NCBI GenBank assembly: GCA_964345075.1
Contig: CAYFPS010000001.1
Coordinates: forward strand, 248,001-312,000
DNA length: 64,000 nt
Direction of reading: 5' to 3'
Source of the DNA: CAYFPS01 sp964345075
GTDB taxonomy: Bacteria; CAIWAD01
The notes beneath the pieces are model-generated. The model had not been told where the DNA came from and searched no databases. It worked only from the letters and a program-made list of their open reading frames with translations. How positions within the stretch are numbered: the first letter of the stretch is position 1; every line of letters begins with the position of its first letter. A program made the translations under genes and the position numbers. Shown in pieces: positions 27,348 through 36,272 of this stretch.

Positions 27348-27372
27348 AACGGGGACCCTTGGGGTCCCCGTT
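27348..27372. terminator. Bidirectional terminator between trpB and the PpiC gene
   Basis: AACGGGGACCC (27348-27358) pairs with GGGTCCCCGTT (27362-27372) over a three-base loop. Short T-runs follow on both strands (CCTTTT on plus; five T on minus), and the two genes converge here. Confidence 0.85.
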
Positions 27373-27394
27373 GCCTTTTCTACTGTCTCCGGCC

Positions 27395-29107
27395 CTATTC
27401 GGCCTGGTCGGCAAAGAGGCGATTCAGCCTGTCGCTATAAATCTTGACCGGCACAACCTTTTCGATTTCCTTGCGCCAGAGTGCCGTGTTCTCCTTGCGT
27501 GCTTCGCGCTCGAGCTTCATGCGAATGCTGGTGCGGCTTTCATCCAGCGACTTGGGCCTGGGCGGAATCTGCTCTACCAGCTTGATCACGGACCAGTTGC
27601 GGCCAATCGGCAGGGGCTCGCTGACATCGCCCACATTCATGGAAAAGGCGGCCTCCCCCATTTTGCCATAGCGACCACTCTGGAAGGGCTCCAGCGTGCC
27701 GTCGGTGCCCTGCTTGCCCGGGCGCTCGGTGTGCGTCTTTGCCAGCGCAGCAAAGTCCTCACCGGCCTTGGCCTTGGCGGAAAGCTCCTCGGCCAGCGCC
27801 TTGTCCTTTACATAGATTTCCTGCACGCGGACCGTCTTTGGGTGCATGTAATCGTCAGGGTGTGATTCGTACCAGGCGGCAATGGCTTCTTCGCTGATGC
27901 TGGCCTTGCCCTTGATGCGATCACGCTCGTAATCCATCAGGACGCCGCCCTGCACCTGATCTTCTGCTGCCTGAACGAGCTCGGTATCCTTGTCCAGACC
28001 CCTTTCGCGAGCACGGATTTCGATCATGGGAAAGAGCGAGGCGAAGTCAACCATTTCAATCACACGCTCACGACTGGTGATGTCCGAGGTGGGACGGAAG
28101 TTGCGCTCGGTGGAGGCCGACAGCTCGGTGACGGTGGTCTTTCCACCTTCCCAGACCGCCAGCTCCTTGCCGGCCCATTCGGCGCCAAGGTCCTCGGAGA
28201 GGATATCGCGCAGCTTGCGCTCGGGCTGCATATTGGCCTGAATGGCGGTCAGCAGATCGCCGCAGGCCAGCGTGTCCAGCATGAAGCCCATTTCTTCCTT
28301 CATGGCGATTACATAATCGAGCCCCATGCGGCTGACGGTTTCGCCATTCATGCGCAGATAGGATTCGGTCAGGCCATCCCTCTGCTCTTCAAATGAGGGG
28401 CGACTTGCCACTTCGCGGCGGCCCGTCAAGTGAATCAGATGTACACCGAACTGGGTTTCCACGGGCTCGGAAACCTCGCCCACCTCCAGCTGCCAGCAGG
28501 CATCCTGGAATTCGGGCACCATGCGGCCCCAGGTAAACCAGCCCAGCGAGCCCTGGCGCTCGCCGCCGCCGGGCTCTTCCGTGTAGCGCTCGGCGGCCTG
28601 AGCAAAGGGCATGCCGCGGCTGATCTCGCGGGCGACCTCTGCGGCCTGACGCCTGACGGCGCTTGAGTCGGCTGTCCAGCGCAGCAGCACATGGGAGGCT
28701 TCAACCTCCAGGCCCTGCTTGTTGTAAAGCTCACGCAGCTTCTCTTCGGTGGCGATTTTGTCCAGCACTTCGAGCTTGTGCAGACGGTTCATCATGCCGT
28801 CCACCAGATAGCGCTCGCGCTTTTCCTTGACTTCCGGCGTGTCAAAGTAGCCCTCGGCGCGGGCTCCAGCGATCTTCAGCTTGCGCTCAACCAGCGTATT
28901 CAGCGACTCTTCGCGCTGCTCGAGGCTTATGCGCGCAGCCGAGCTTTCGCTGCGGTAGACACGGATCATCTCCTCGCGCAGATCCTGCATGGTGACGGTC
29001 TCGTCGCCGATCGTTGCCAGGACATTTGGATCTTCCTTGCTGCAGCCGCTCAAAAGGACGGCCGCGCCCAGCGCCAGTGCCGGGATCATGCTTCGCATGA
29101 AGTTCAT
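27395..29107 (-). CDS. Peptidyl-prolyl isomerase lipoprotein with two PpiC domains (SurA/PrsA-like)
   Basis: A 570-residue lipoprotein. The signal peptide ends in LLSGCSKE, a lipobox with Cys at about residue 22. A SurA-type N-terminal helical region (VTMQDLREEMIRVYRSES) is followed by a first parvulin domain (about residues 140-240, LGWFTWGRMVPEFQDACW and FGVHLIHLTGRRE) and a second (about 425-520, KTVRVQEIYVKD and MGEAAFSMNVGDVSEP). It should help fold envelope proteins. The ATG 29107 start has GGGGAGAAG before it. No octamer is present, at the start of an 8.5-kb motif-free zone. It directly follows mfd. Confidence 0.86.
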   Translation of the reverse strand: MNFMRSMIPALALGAAVLLSGCSKEDPNVLATIGDETVTMQDLREEMIRVYRSESSAARISLEQREESLNTLVERKLKIAGARAEGYFDTPEVKEKRERYLVDGMMNRLHKLEVLDKIATEEKLRELYNKQGLEVEASHVLLRWTADSSAVRRQAAEVAREISRGMPFAQAAERYTEEPGGGERQGSLGWFTWGRMVPEFQDACWQLEVGEVSEPVETQFGVHLIHLTGRREVASRPSFEEQRDGLTESYLRMNGETVSRMGLDYVIAMKEEMGFMLDTLACGDLLTAIQANMQPERKLRDILSEDLGAEWAGKELAVWEGGKTTVTELSASTERNFRPTSDITSRERVIEMVDFASLFPMIEIRARERGLDKDTELVQAAEDQVQGGVLMDYERDRIKGKASISEEAIAAWYESHPDDYMHPKTVRVQEIYVKDKALAEELSAKAKAGEDFAALAKTHTERPGKQGTDGTLEPFQSGRYGKMGEAAFSMNVGDVSEPLPIGRNWSVIKLVEQIPPRPKSLDESRTSIRMKLEREARKENTALWRKEIEKVVPVKIYSDRLNRLFADQAE

Positions 29108-29141
29108 TCTTCTTCTCCCCAATCGATTCATCCAGAATTAC

Positions 29142-32100
29142 TCAAGATAGGAAAGGCTCACTTGCCTGTTTTTGGCCGTCGAGCAGGGCCTTAAGCAGTT
29201 TACGCGTCAGGTCCAGTTTCAGGTTCCAGTCCATGCCGCGCTGATCCATGGAAAGGAGCAGGCCTTCACGGTCCTCCAGATCCAGTGGCCAGGAATCATC
29301 CAGATGGCGCAAGGCGGCCAGGAAGTCTGTGCTGTTCATGTGGGGCGCGCCCATTGGCCTTAAGGTCAGCCGATCTCTGCGCATATCGATCAGCTTGAGG
29401 CCGGCCTGACGGCCCAGCGTCTGCAGCTCAACCAGCTGGAAGAGCATCCATGCCTCTCTTGGCATGCTGCCGAAGCGGTCGGCCACTTCATCACGCAGGC
29501 GCAGCACGTCTTCGGCCCTTTCCGTTTGCTGCAGGCGGCGGTAGAGATTGACGCGCTCACCATCGCTTTCAACATAATCGGCGGGCAGCAGGGCGTCCAT
29601 CGGCAGTTCGACGCGGCAGTCCGGACGGGCTTCCTGCTGGGTGCCCGCTTCTTCGTGCTTCAGCTCGAGAATGGCCTCTTCCAGCAGGCGGTTGTAAAGC
29701 TCGTAACCGACGGCCGCCACATGGCCGCTCTGCTCCGCGCCCAGGAGGTTTCCCGCCCCACGGATTTCCAGATCGCGCATGGCAATCTTGAAGCCACTGC
29801 CCAGGTCCGTGAATTCGCCAATGGTGTGCAGGCGCTTCTTGGCCTCCAGATTCATTTCAAAGGCCGGCGGCGTCAAAAGGTAGGCATAGGCCTGGCGGTG
29901 ACTGCGGCCGATGCGCCCGCGCAGCTGATAGAGCTGGGCCAGGCCCAGTGTGTCGGCGCGGTTGACAATCATCGTGTTCACATTGGGAATGTCCAGCCCG
30001 CTTTCGATGATCATGGTGGAAATCAGCACATCGTAGTCCCGATGCATGAATTCCAGCATGACCTTTTCCAGTTGACCCTCTTTCATCTGGCCGTGTCCGA
30101 TGGCAAAGCGGGCTTCGGGTACCAGTTCGCGAAGGAGCGCGGCCATGCTGTCGATGGTCTGCACGCGGTTGTGGACAAAGTAGACCTGGCCGTTGCGATC
30201 CAACTCGCGCAGGATGGCCGAACGGATGCTCTTCTTGTTGAAGGGCAGAATCTCGGTTTCAATCGGCAGGCGGTTTGAGGGCGGCACATTGACCAAGGAA
30301 AGGTCCTTGATGCCCAGCATGGCCATGTCCAGTGTGCGTGGAATGGGTGTGGCGGTCATGGTGATCACATCAAGGTTGGCGCGCAGAGCCTTGATCTTCT
30401 CCTTGTGCATCACACCAAAGCGCTGTTCTTCGTCCACCACCAGCAGGCCCAGATCCTTGAAGACAACATCCTGGGAAAGCAGGCGATGGGTGCCGATCAG
30501 GACATCGACCTTGCCTTCTTTCAGGTCGGCCAGCACTTCTTTCTGCTCGGCCTTGCTGCGAAAGCGGCTGACCACGTCGACCCGTGCCGGGAATTCGGCA
30601 TAGCGACTGCTGAAGGTCTGGAAGTGCTGCTGGGCCAGGATCGTGGTTGGCGCCAGCACGGCCGCCTGCTTGCCGTCACTCAGCGCCTTGAAGACCGCGC
30701 GCACGGCCACCTCGGTTTTGCCGAAGCCGACATCGCCACAAATCAGGCGATCCATCGGCCAGGAAGCTTCCATGTCTCCCTTGACAGCCTCAATCGCTGA
30801 CAACTGATCAACGGTTTCCTCAAACTCGAAGGCGGCTTCCATTTCCTTTTGCCAGACCGTGTCCTGACCAAACGCGTGCCCGGGACTCATGCGGCGGCGG
30901 GCGTAGAGTTCCACCAGCTGCTTGGCAACCTTTTGAATGGATTTGCGCGTGCGGGTCTTGGTCCGCTCCCACTCGCCGGTTCCCAGCTTGGATAGCGGCG
31001 CCAGCTCGCCCTCGCGGCCCGAGTACTTCTCCATGTCGCGGAAGTCTTCCAGGCGCACATAAATGCGGTCTTCACCCTGATAGCGGAGCTTGAGTACTTC
31101 GCGCTCGTGGCCGTTGACCTGAATCGTCGTCAGGCCCTCGAAAATGCCCACACCAAAGCGGACATGCACGACCTGATCGCCAACCTCCAGGTTCTCCAGC
31201 CTCCGGAGCACGGTTGCCCGCTTGAAGCGGCGCACATGCCGACGCATGCGGGGCCGGCCGAAGATTTCATGGTCGGTGTACAGGGCCGTTTTGCTGTCGT
31301 GGTCGATGAAGCCCTTGTTGAGGGAGCCCACCAGCAGCTCGGCTGCACCAGCCTCCAGGCCCAGCTCGTCCAGAATCTCCTGCAGGCGATCGCGCTGTCC
31401 GTGATTGTCGCAGAGAATGGCACTCTTGTAGCCGTCCTCGTGGAGTGCGCGCAGGTTGTTAACCAGCAGCGGCACGTTGCGCATGAAGCTTTCCTGGCCG
31501 CGGGCGTTCAGGTTGATGATCCTCTCGCCTGTCGCGTCAATCCTCCGGCTTGGATGAAGCTCCAGTCGCCGACTTTCCGAGATCTTGCCCAGCAGCTGAT
31601 CGGGGTTCTGATAGCGCTGCTCGGGCGGCGCTGTCCCCGCCTGTCCCGGGAAGCTACGCTCGGCCTCGATCATGACATGCCTAAGCTGGGCCGCCAGCGC
31701 CTCTTTTGGCGGGCAGACAAGCAGGTATTCCTGTCTGAAAAGGCTCAGCAGGCATTCGCCCTGATTCAGGTCATGCGGGAGCTGCAGGCTTAGCTGCGCC
31801 TGCTTGAGTGTTTCGGTCGAGACCTGTGTTCCGGGGTCAAAGGCGCGAATGCTTTCCAACTGGTCGCCAAAGAACTCCAGCCGAAGGGGAAACTCAATAC
31901 CAAAGGGATAGAGATCCAGAATGCCCCCGCGCAAGGCGTAGCTGCCAATGTCCTCCACCGCGGCCTCGCGGCTGAAGCCGGCATCGGCCAACTCGGCCAC
32001 CAGCTCGTCGCGATCCAGCTCCATGCCAGCCTCAAGGATGTGCAGGCCCCTGTCCAGGCTTCGCCCTTCCGGGTATCGAAGCATCAGCTGGCGAGCCCCG

Positions 32101-32474
32101 GCAAGCAGGACGATCTCGTCGCCCATGCGAAGCTTCTGCAGGATTTCGGTCAGGGCGCTGCGTGCTTCAAGGGGCAGGCTCTTCTCGTCATAGGGCAGAA
32201 GCTCCAGCATGGGAAGCTGAAAGACACGCTCGCTACCCAGAAGCTGAACGAGGTCGTCGTAGAGTTCTTCCACATCGTTCAGGTCTTCCAGCAAAATCAG
32301 GCCGCTGCCTTTTTCCAGGACACCGGCCAGAGCCACGGCCCTCAGGCTGGCGCTGGCCCCGCAGAGCTCAATCCCTTCGGAGCCGGAGCGGAAGAGCCCC
32401 TCTCGCAGGCTTCCCAGGGCCGGCCCGTGCTGGACGCGTTCGATCAGTTGCTTGAGGGCCATATCAGCTGGCAT
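29142..32474 (-). CDS. mfd: Transcription-repair coupling factor Mfd
   Basis: An 1110-residue Mfd. The UvrB-homology N-terminus is followed by the RNA-polymerase-interacting domain (GDQVVHVRFGVGIFEGL). The translocase has LICGDVGFGKTEVAVRA (Walker A), DEEQRFGVMHKEKIK, TATPIPRTL, and the motif VI region QLRGRIGRSHRQAYAYL. It removes stalled RNA polymerase and recruits UvrA. The ATG at 32474 overlaps rsmG by 11 bases; ATG 32462 is an alternative. No exact octamer is found in 3.3 kb, which stands out against the average of one per 1.2 kb. Confidence 0.97.
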   Translation of the reverse strand: MPADMALKQLIERVQHGPALGSLREGLFRSGSEGIELCGASASLRAVALAGVLEKGSGLILLEDLNDVEELYDDLVQLLGSERVFQLPMLELLPYDEKSLPLEARSALTEILQKLRMGDEIVLLAGARQLMLRYPEGRSLDRGLHILEAGMELDRDELVAELADAGFSREAAVEDIGSYALRGGILDLYPFGIEFPLRLEFFGDQLESIRAFDPGTQVSTETLKQAQLSLQLPHDLNQGECLLSLFRQEYLLVCPPKEALAAQLRHVMIEAERSFPGQAGTAPPEQRYQNPDQLLGKISESRRLELHPSRRIDATGERIINLNARGQESFMRNVPLLVNNLRALHEDGYKSAILCDNHGQRDRLQEILDELGLEAGAAELLVGSLNKGFIDHDSKTALYTDHEIFGRPRMRRHVRRFKRATVLRRLENLEVGDQVVHVRFGVGIFEGLTTIQVNGHEREVLKLRYQGEDRIYVRLEDFRDMEKYSGREGELAPLSKLGTGEWERTKTRTRKSIQKVAKQLVELYARRRMSPGHAFGQDTVWQKEMEAAFEFEETVDQLSAIEAVKGDMEASWPMDRLICGDVGFGKTEVAVRAVFKALSDGKQAAVLAPTTILAQQHFQTFSSRYAEFPARVDVVSRFRSKAEQKEVLADLKEGKVDVLIGTHRLLSQDVVFKDLGLLVVDEEQRFGVMHKEKIKALRANLDVITMTATPIPRTLDMAMLGIKDLSLVNVPPSNRLPIETEILPFNKKSIRSAILRELDRNGQVYFVHNRVQTIDSMAALLRELVPEARFAIGHGQMKEGQLEKVMLEFMHRDYDVLISTMIIESGLDIPNVNTMIVNRADTLGLAQLYQLRGRIGRSHRQAYAYLLTPPAFEMNLEAKKRLHTIGEFTDLGSGFKIAMRDLEIRGAGNLLGAEQSGHVAAVGYELYNRLLEEAILELKHEEAGTQQEARPDCRVELPMDALLPADYVESDGERVNLYRRLQQTERAEDVLRLRDEVADRFGSMPREAWMLFQLVELQTLGRQAGLKLIDMRRDRLTLRPMGAPHMNSTDFLAALRHLDDSWPLDLEDREGLLLSMDQRGMDWNLKLDLTRKLLKALLDGQKQASEPFLS

Positions 32475-33033
32475 AATGCAGGGCGACCTTGTCTTTGGAC
32501 AGGGCCGACGACTCCTTCAGCTTCAGCTCATAAATTTCGTCCGCTGGCCGTTCTTCAGCGCCGGCAACCAGCAGGTAGCGGCTTTCGGTGCTGCGCCATT
32601 TCCGTGTGCTGATGACGACGCCCCGCGGGTCCATGAAAAATCGGGCAATAAAGAGATCGGGGGCCGGACCGCGCTGTTTTTCCACCCTGCCATGCCGAAG
32701 CTCCACGTTATCAAGGCCAAGCTCCCGGGCGAAGGCCTCGATTGCCCGGCATTTTTTCAGGAGACTTTCGATCATCAGGACATGGTGCTGTGGATTGATG
32801 ATGGCATAGGTGATGCCCAGCAGGCCGCCACCCGCACCCAGGTCGGCAACCAGTGCACGCTCGGGCAGAAGCGCCTGCACCACGCCCAGCCTGGCCAGGC
32901 TAGCCGACTCGTCGATCAGTCGGTCGAGGACCTGGCTGTCCAGCTCCCGGCTGATCAGATTCTGGGACTCATTTTGCTTAAGGAGCAGGTCCCGATAATG
33001 GGACAAGGCCTGTTCATGTTCCACGTGGAACAT
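32464..33033 (-). CDS. rsmG: 16S rRNA methyltransferase RsmG (GidB)
   Basis: A 189-residue methyltransferase that methylates G527 of 16S rRNA at N7. VADLGAGGGLLGITYAI is the SAM-binding motif, followed by VLMIESLLKKCRAIEAFARELGLDNVE and the ISTRKWRS region. The start is open: ATG 33033 has GGGGAGG directly abutting it, GTG 33024 lies nine bases after that sequence. The first codons are part of a perfect parS palindrome. The 3' end overlaps mfd, and the 5' end overlaps mnmG by 20 bases. Confidence 0.9.
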   Translation of the reverse strand: MFHVEHEQALSHYRDLLLKQNESQNLISRELDSQVLDRLIDESASLARLGVVQALLPERALVADLGAGGGLLGITYAIINPQHHVLMIESLLKKCRAIEAFARELGLDNVELRHGRVEKQRGPAPDLFIARFFMDPRGVVISTRKWRSTESRYLLVAGAEERPADEIYELKLKESSALSKDKVALHYAS

Positions 33034-34933
33034 CCTCCCCTTTTCGTTCGGCAGCACGGCGCTTTTGAAGGTGAATCCACAGGGCCTGCAGGTCTGCGTG
33101 GCGTACGCCGCTTACTCTTGATGCCTGTCCCAGACTGCGGGGGCGTACCTGGCTGAAGCGCTGACGGGCCTCAATGGACAGGCAGCCCATGCTGGCATAG
33201 TCCAGGTCTTCGGGGATAGACATGTTCTCGTTGCGCCGAAAATTATCAACGGCTCGCTGTTGGCGATCGATATAGCCGGCATATTTGATGTCCATTTCAA
33301 CGGCGGCCCGTACCTCTTCGTCCAGCTCGGCATGCCAGGGCTCGGGCTTTGCCTGCAAGACCTGGGCAAGCTCCAGCTCGGGTCGGCGTAGCCAGTCGGC
33401 GGCGCGCTGTCGCATTTCCGGGCTCCCCCCGGCGCCGTTCATACTGATGGGTGTGTTGTGCAACCACTCGGTAAGCCGCTGTTTCAGGGCCCTGCGCTCA
33501 AGCAGCCGCTGCCAGCGCCATTCTTCCAGCAGGCCCAGCTTTCTGGCCACTGGCATCAGGCGCTCGTCTGCATTGTCTTGACGCAGCAGCAGGCGGAATT
33601 CGCTCCTGGACGTGAACATCCTGTAGGGCTCATCGCCCGGCTTATTGACCAGATCGTCCACCAAAACGCCCGCGTAGGCTTGATCTCTTTGAAGAACAAG
33701 GGGGTCGATAAATCTGTCAAGCAGGGCTGCAGCATTGACCGCGGCGATCAGGCCCTGAATGCCAGCCTCTTCGTAGCCGGATGTGCCGTTAATCTGCCCG
33801 GCGAAAAAAACGTTCGGCAGGTTCTGTACCTGCAGCTTGACGTCCAGCTGCCAGGCCGGAAAATAGTCGTATTCAATGGCGTAGCCGGGCCGCAGTATGC
33901 GTGCCCGCTCCAGGCCCGGAATCATGTGCAGGGCTTCGCGCTGGACCTCTTCCGGCATGGAGGTGCTGAAGCCGTTGACATAGATCTCCTGCGTGTTGCG
34001 ACCTTCCGGCTCCAGGAAAATCTGGTGCCTGTCCTTGTCGGCAAATCGCACAACCTTGTCTTCTACGGACGGACAGTAGCGCGGCCCGGTGCTCTCGATC
34101 TGCCCACTGAACATGGGCGCCCTGTGCAGGTTGTCCCTGAGTAGCCCGTGAACACGCTCGCTGGTCCAGGTGATATGGCAGGGTAGCTGCTCGCCTTTAA
34201 TCAGGTTCTCATAGAAGCGAAAGGGCTGGGGCTTTTCGTCACCCGGTTGCTGTTCAAGCGAGGAAAAGTCAATACTGTCTGCGTCAAGCCTGGGTGGTGT
34301 TCCCGTTTTGTAGCGAAGCCGTTTAACGCCAAGCCTTTCCAGGGCTTCGCTCAAGCCCCTTGCGGCTCCTTCGCCAAGACGGCCGCCTGAGCTTTGTTTC
34401 TCTCCATGGTGCAGGACGCCGTTCAGGAAGGTCCCTGCACAAAGGACAAAGGCGCGACCGCGAATTCTGCTGCCGTCATCCAGAAGCACATGACTGACAA
34501 GGCCGTCGGACAATTCAAGGTCCTTTACCATTGCGTCCTTGAGCTCCAGCCCCGTCCCGCGACTGACAGCTTCAAGCATATGACTGGCATAGTCTTGCTT
34601 GTCTGCCTGTGCTCGTGGCGACCAAACTGCCCGGCCCTTGCTGCGATTCAACATGCGAAACTGGATGCCCGTGCTGTCAATAGCGCGCGCCATCTCTCCG
34701 CCGAGCGCATCAATTTCGCGCACCAAGTGGCCCTTGCCCAATCCGCCAATCGCAGGGTTGCAGGACATTTGCCCGATCTTGTTCAGGCCCATGGTGATCA
34801 GCAGGCAACTCAGGCCCATGCGCGACGCGGCAAGCGCGGCTTCAATGCCTGCGTGACCGCCTCCAATCACGATCAGGTCGTAGGCGCTCTCTGGATTGTT
34901 CCACGTGGAACAGGATTCAGGCCGTGTGTTCAT
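33014..34933 (-). CDS. mnmG: tRNA uridine 5-carboxymethylaminomethyl synthesis protein MnmG (GidA)
   Basis: A 639-residue FAD enzyme that, with MnmE, modifies the wobble uridine of several tRNAs. The FAD motif VIGGGHAGIEAALAASRMG is at the N-terminus; MSCNPAIGGLGKGHLVREIDALGG, GTFLNG, LRYKTGTPPRLD and SGYEEAGIQGLIAAVNAA follow. The first codons include a second parS palindrome, so the N-terminal peptide (SCSTWNNPESAY) is dictated by that site. No octamer. It follows mnmE by three bases. Confidence 0.97.
   Translation of the reverse strand: MNTRPESCSTWNNPESAYDLIVIGGGHAGIEAALAASRMGLSCLLITMGLNKIGQMSCNPAIGGLGKGHLVREIDALGGEMARAIDSTGIQFRMLNRSKGRAVWSPRAQADKQDYASHMLEAVSRGTGLELKDAMVKDLELSDGLVSHVLLDDGSRIRGRAFVLCAGTFLNGVLHHGEKQSSGGRLGEGAARGLSEALERLGVKRLRYKTGTPPRLDADSIDFSSLEQQPGDEKPQPFRFYENLIKGEQLPCHITWTSERVHGLLRDNLHRAPMFSGQIESTGPRYCPSVEDKVVRFADKDRHQIFLEPEGRNTQEIYVNGFSTSMPEEVQREALHMIPGLERARILRPGYAIEYDYFPAWQLDVKLQVQNLPNVFFAGQINGTSGYEEAGIQGLIAAVNAAALLDRFIDPLVLQRDQAYAGVLVDDLVNKPGDEPYRMFTSRSEFRLLLRQDNADERLMPVARKLGLLEEWRWQRLLERRALKQRLTEWLHNTPISMNGAGGSPEMRQRAADWLRRPELELAQVLQAKPEPWHAELDEEVRAAVEMDIKYAGYIDRQQRAVDNFRRNENMSIPEDLDYASMGCLSIEARQRFSQVRPRSLGQASRVSGVRHADLQALWIHLQKRRAAERKGEDVPRGT
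33017..33032. promoter_or_regulatory. ParB-binding parS palindrome in the start of rsmG
   Basis: TGTTCCACGTGGAACA, a perfect 16-base palindrome, matches the near-universal chromosomal parS consensus (TGTTTCACGTGAAACA) with one symmetric change. It lies at the junction of mnmG and rsmG. parAB genes are not in this window. Confidence 0.9.
34897..34912. promoter_or_regulatory. Second ParB-binding parS palindrome, in the start of mnmG
   Basis: The same perfect 16-base palindrome as at 33017 recurs 1.88 kb away, within codons 8-13 of mnmG. Two identical copies 20 kb from dnaA indicate a ParABS centromere near the origin. Confidence 0.9.
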
Positions 34934-34936
34934 GAA

Positions 34937-36268
34937 TTACTTGCCAATGCAGAAGCGGGTGAAAATGCGGTCATAGATCTCTTCGCAATCAAATCCACCA
35001 AGTATTTCCCCAAGCGAGACTGCGGCGTCACGCAGGTCGGCGCAGATAAGGCTTGTGTCGAGCTCGCTACTGATCGCCTCTCTGGCGCTCATCAGACTCT
35101 CCCGTGCCTGCTCGACTCGAGCCCGGTGCCTTTCTTCCAGCAGCACCATATCATGTTGCTGCCAGGCCTCTGAGAGCAGGCGCTCTGCGATGGCCGTTTT
35201 GAGGGCATCAAGACCAAGACCAGTGCGTACGGAAAAATGTATTTGCGTCCTGGTGCTCGCCGGAAGCTCGGCAGAGGCCAGATCGTGCTTGCTGCCAACC
35301 AGCAGCAGGCGGTCATCTTCAGGAAGACCCTCTGGCACATCGCCGCCCGGAGGAATCAGGCAAAGCACAAGATCCGCCTGTGATACAAGTTCGCGACTGT
35401 GCCGAATCCCGTGCTTCTCGATGCGCTCGTCAGTATCACGCAGTCCTGCCGTGTCCCAAAGCGTAACCGTCACATCGCCCAGGCTGATTTCCGCCTGAAT
35501 CGGGTCGCGGGTCGTGCCGGGGCTTTCGTCAACAATCACCCGTTCATGGCCAAGCAGGGCATTCATCAGGGTGGATTTGCCGGCATTGGGTTCGCCCACC
35601 AGGGCAATCTGCGCGCCGTGAGCCAGTCTGCCAACACGCCAGCTTTTAAGCCAGAACTCCAGTGTATCACAGATTGCGGCAATCTCTAACAGCAGGGTGT
35701 CCCTGGGTGCGGGCTCAATTTCCGCTTCGCTGAAATCAAGCTCTGCCTCAAGCAGGCTCAATGCATCGAGCATCCGCTCCCGCAACGACTCGACCAGCCG
35801 GCTCGATTCACCATCAAGCGCCCGCAGACTCAGGGTGTGTGACAAGCGGCCGCGACTCTCAATCAACAGGCGCAGGGCTTCAGCCTGTGCCAGGTCGATG
35901 CGACCATTCTCCACTGCTCGACGAGTGAACTCACCAGCGTCTGCCGGCGCGGCATCCCGGGCAAGGTCGTTCAGGAGCTCTTCGATGATAAAAGGTGACC
36001 CGTGCAAATGAAACTCAACGGTGTCCTCACCCGTGAAGCTTTTGGGACCGCGAAAAGGCAAAACGAGCGCCTGATCAAGCGGTCTGCCGCTTGTATCACG
36101 AAGTTGGCGCAGGCTGGCACACGCGTGTTTCAGCGAAGAAGTTTTACAGCCGGCACGGGCAGCCGCCAGATCAAACGCGCGTGGACCGCTCAGGCGGACA
36201 ATGGCGATTCCGCTTGTGCCTGGGGCTGTTGCCAGGGCAAAGATTGTATCACGCGCCCTTGAGGACAT
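34937..36268 (-). CDS. mnmE: tRNA modification GTPase MnmE (TrmE)
   Basis: A 443-residue GTPase, partner of MnmG. The N-terminal tetrahydrofolate-binding domain is followed by a helical domain carrying the inserted G domain: ALVGEPNAGKSTLMNALL (P-loop), VDESPGTTRDPIQ, LWDTAGLRDTDE. The C-terminus is CIGK, the invariant formyl-accepting cysteine motif. Octamers at 35380, 35663, 36092 and 36245 end the motif-free zone abruptly; 35380 encodes Val-Ser-Gln. It lies four bases from yidC. Confidence 0.96.
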   Translation of the reverse strand: MSSRARDTIFALATAPGTSGIAIVRLSGPRAFDLAAARAGCKTSSLKHACASLRQLRDTSGRPLDQALVLPFRGPKSFTGEDTVEFHLHGSPFIIEELLNDLARDAAPADAGEFTRRAVENGRIDLAQAEALRLLIESRGRLSHTLSLRALDGESSRLVESLRERMLDALSLLEAELDFSEAEIEPAPRDTLLLEIAAICDTLEFWLKSWRVGRLAHGAQIALVGEPNAGKSTLMNALLGHERVIVDESPGTTRDPIQAEISLGDVTVTLWDTAGLRDTDERIEKHGIRHSRELVSQADLVLCLIPPGGDVPEGLPEDDRLLLVGSKHDLASAELPASTRTQIHFSVRTGLGLDALKTAIAERLLSEAWQQHDMVLLEERHRARVEQARESLMSAREAISSELDTSLICADLRDAAVSLGEILGGFDCEEIYDRIFTRFCIGK

Positions 36269-36272
36269 GGCA

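Noticed and set aside
34394..35173. Plus-strand open frame over mnmG/mnmE
   Set aside because: It spans two conserved minus-strand genes and has no ribosome site.
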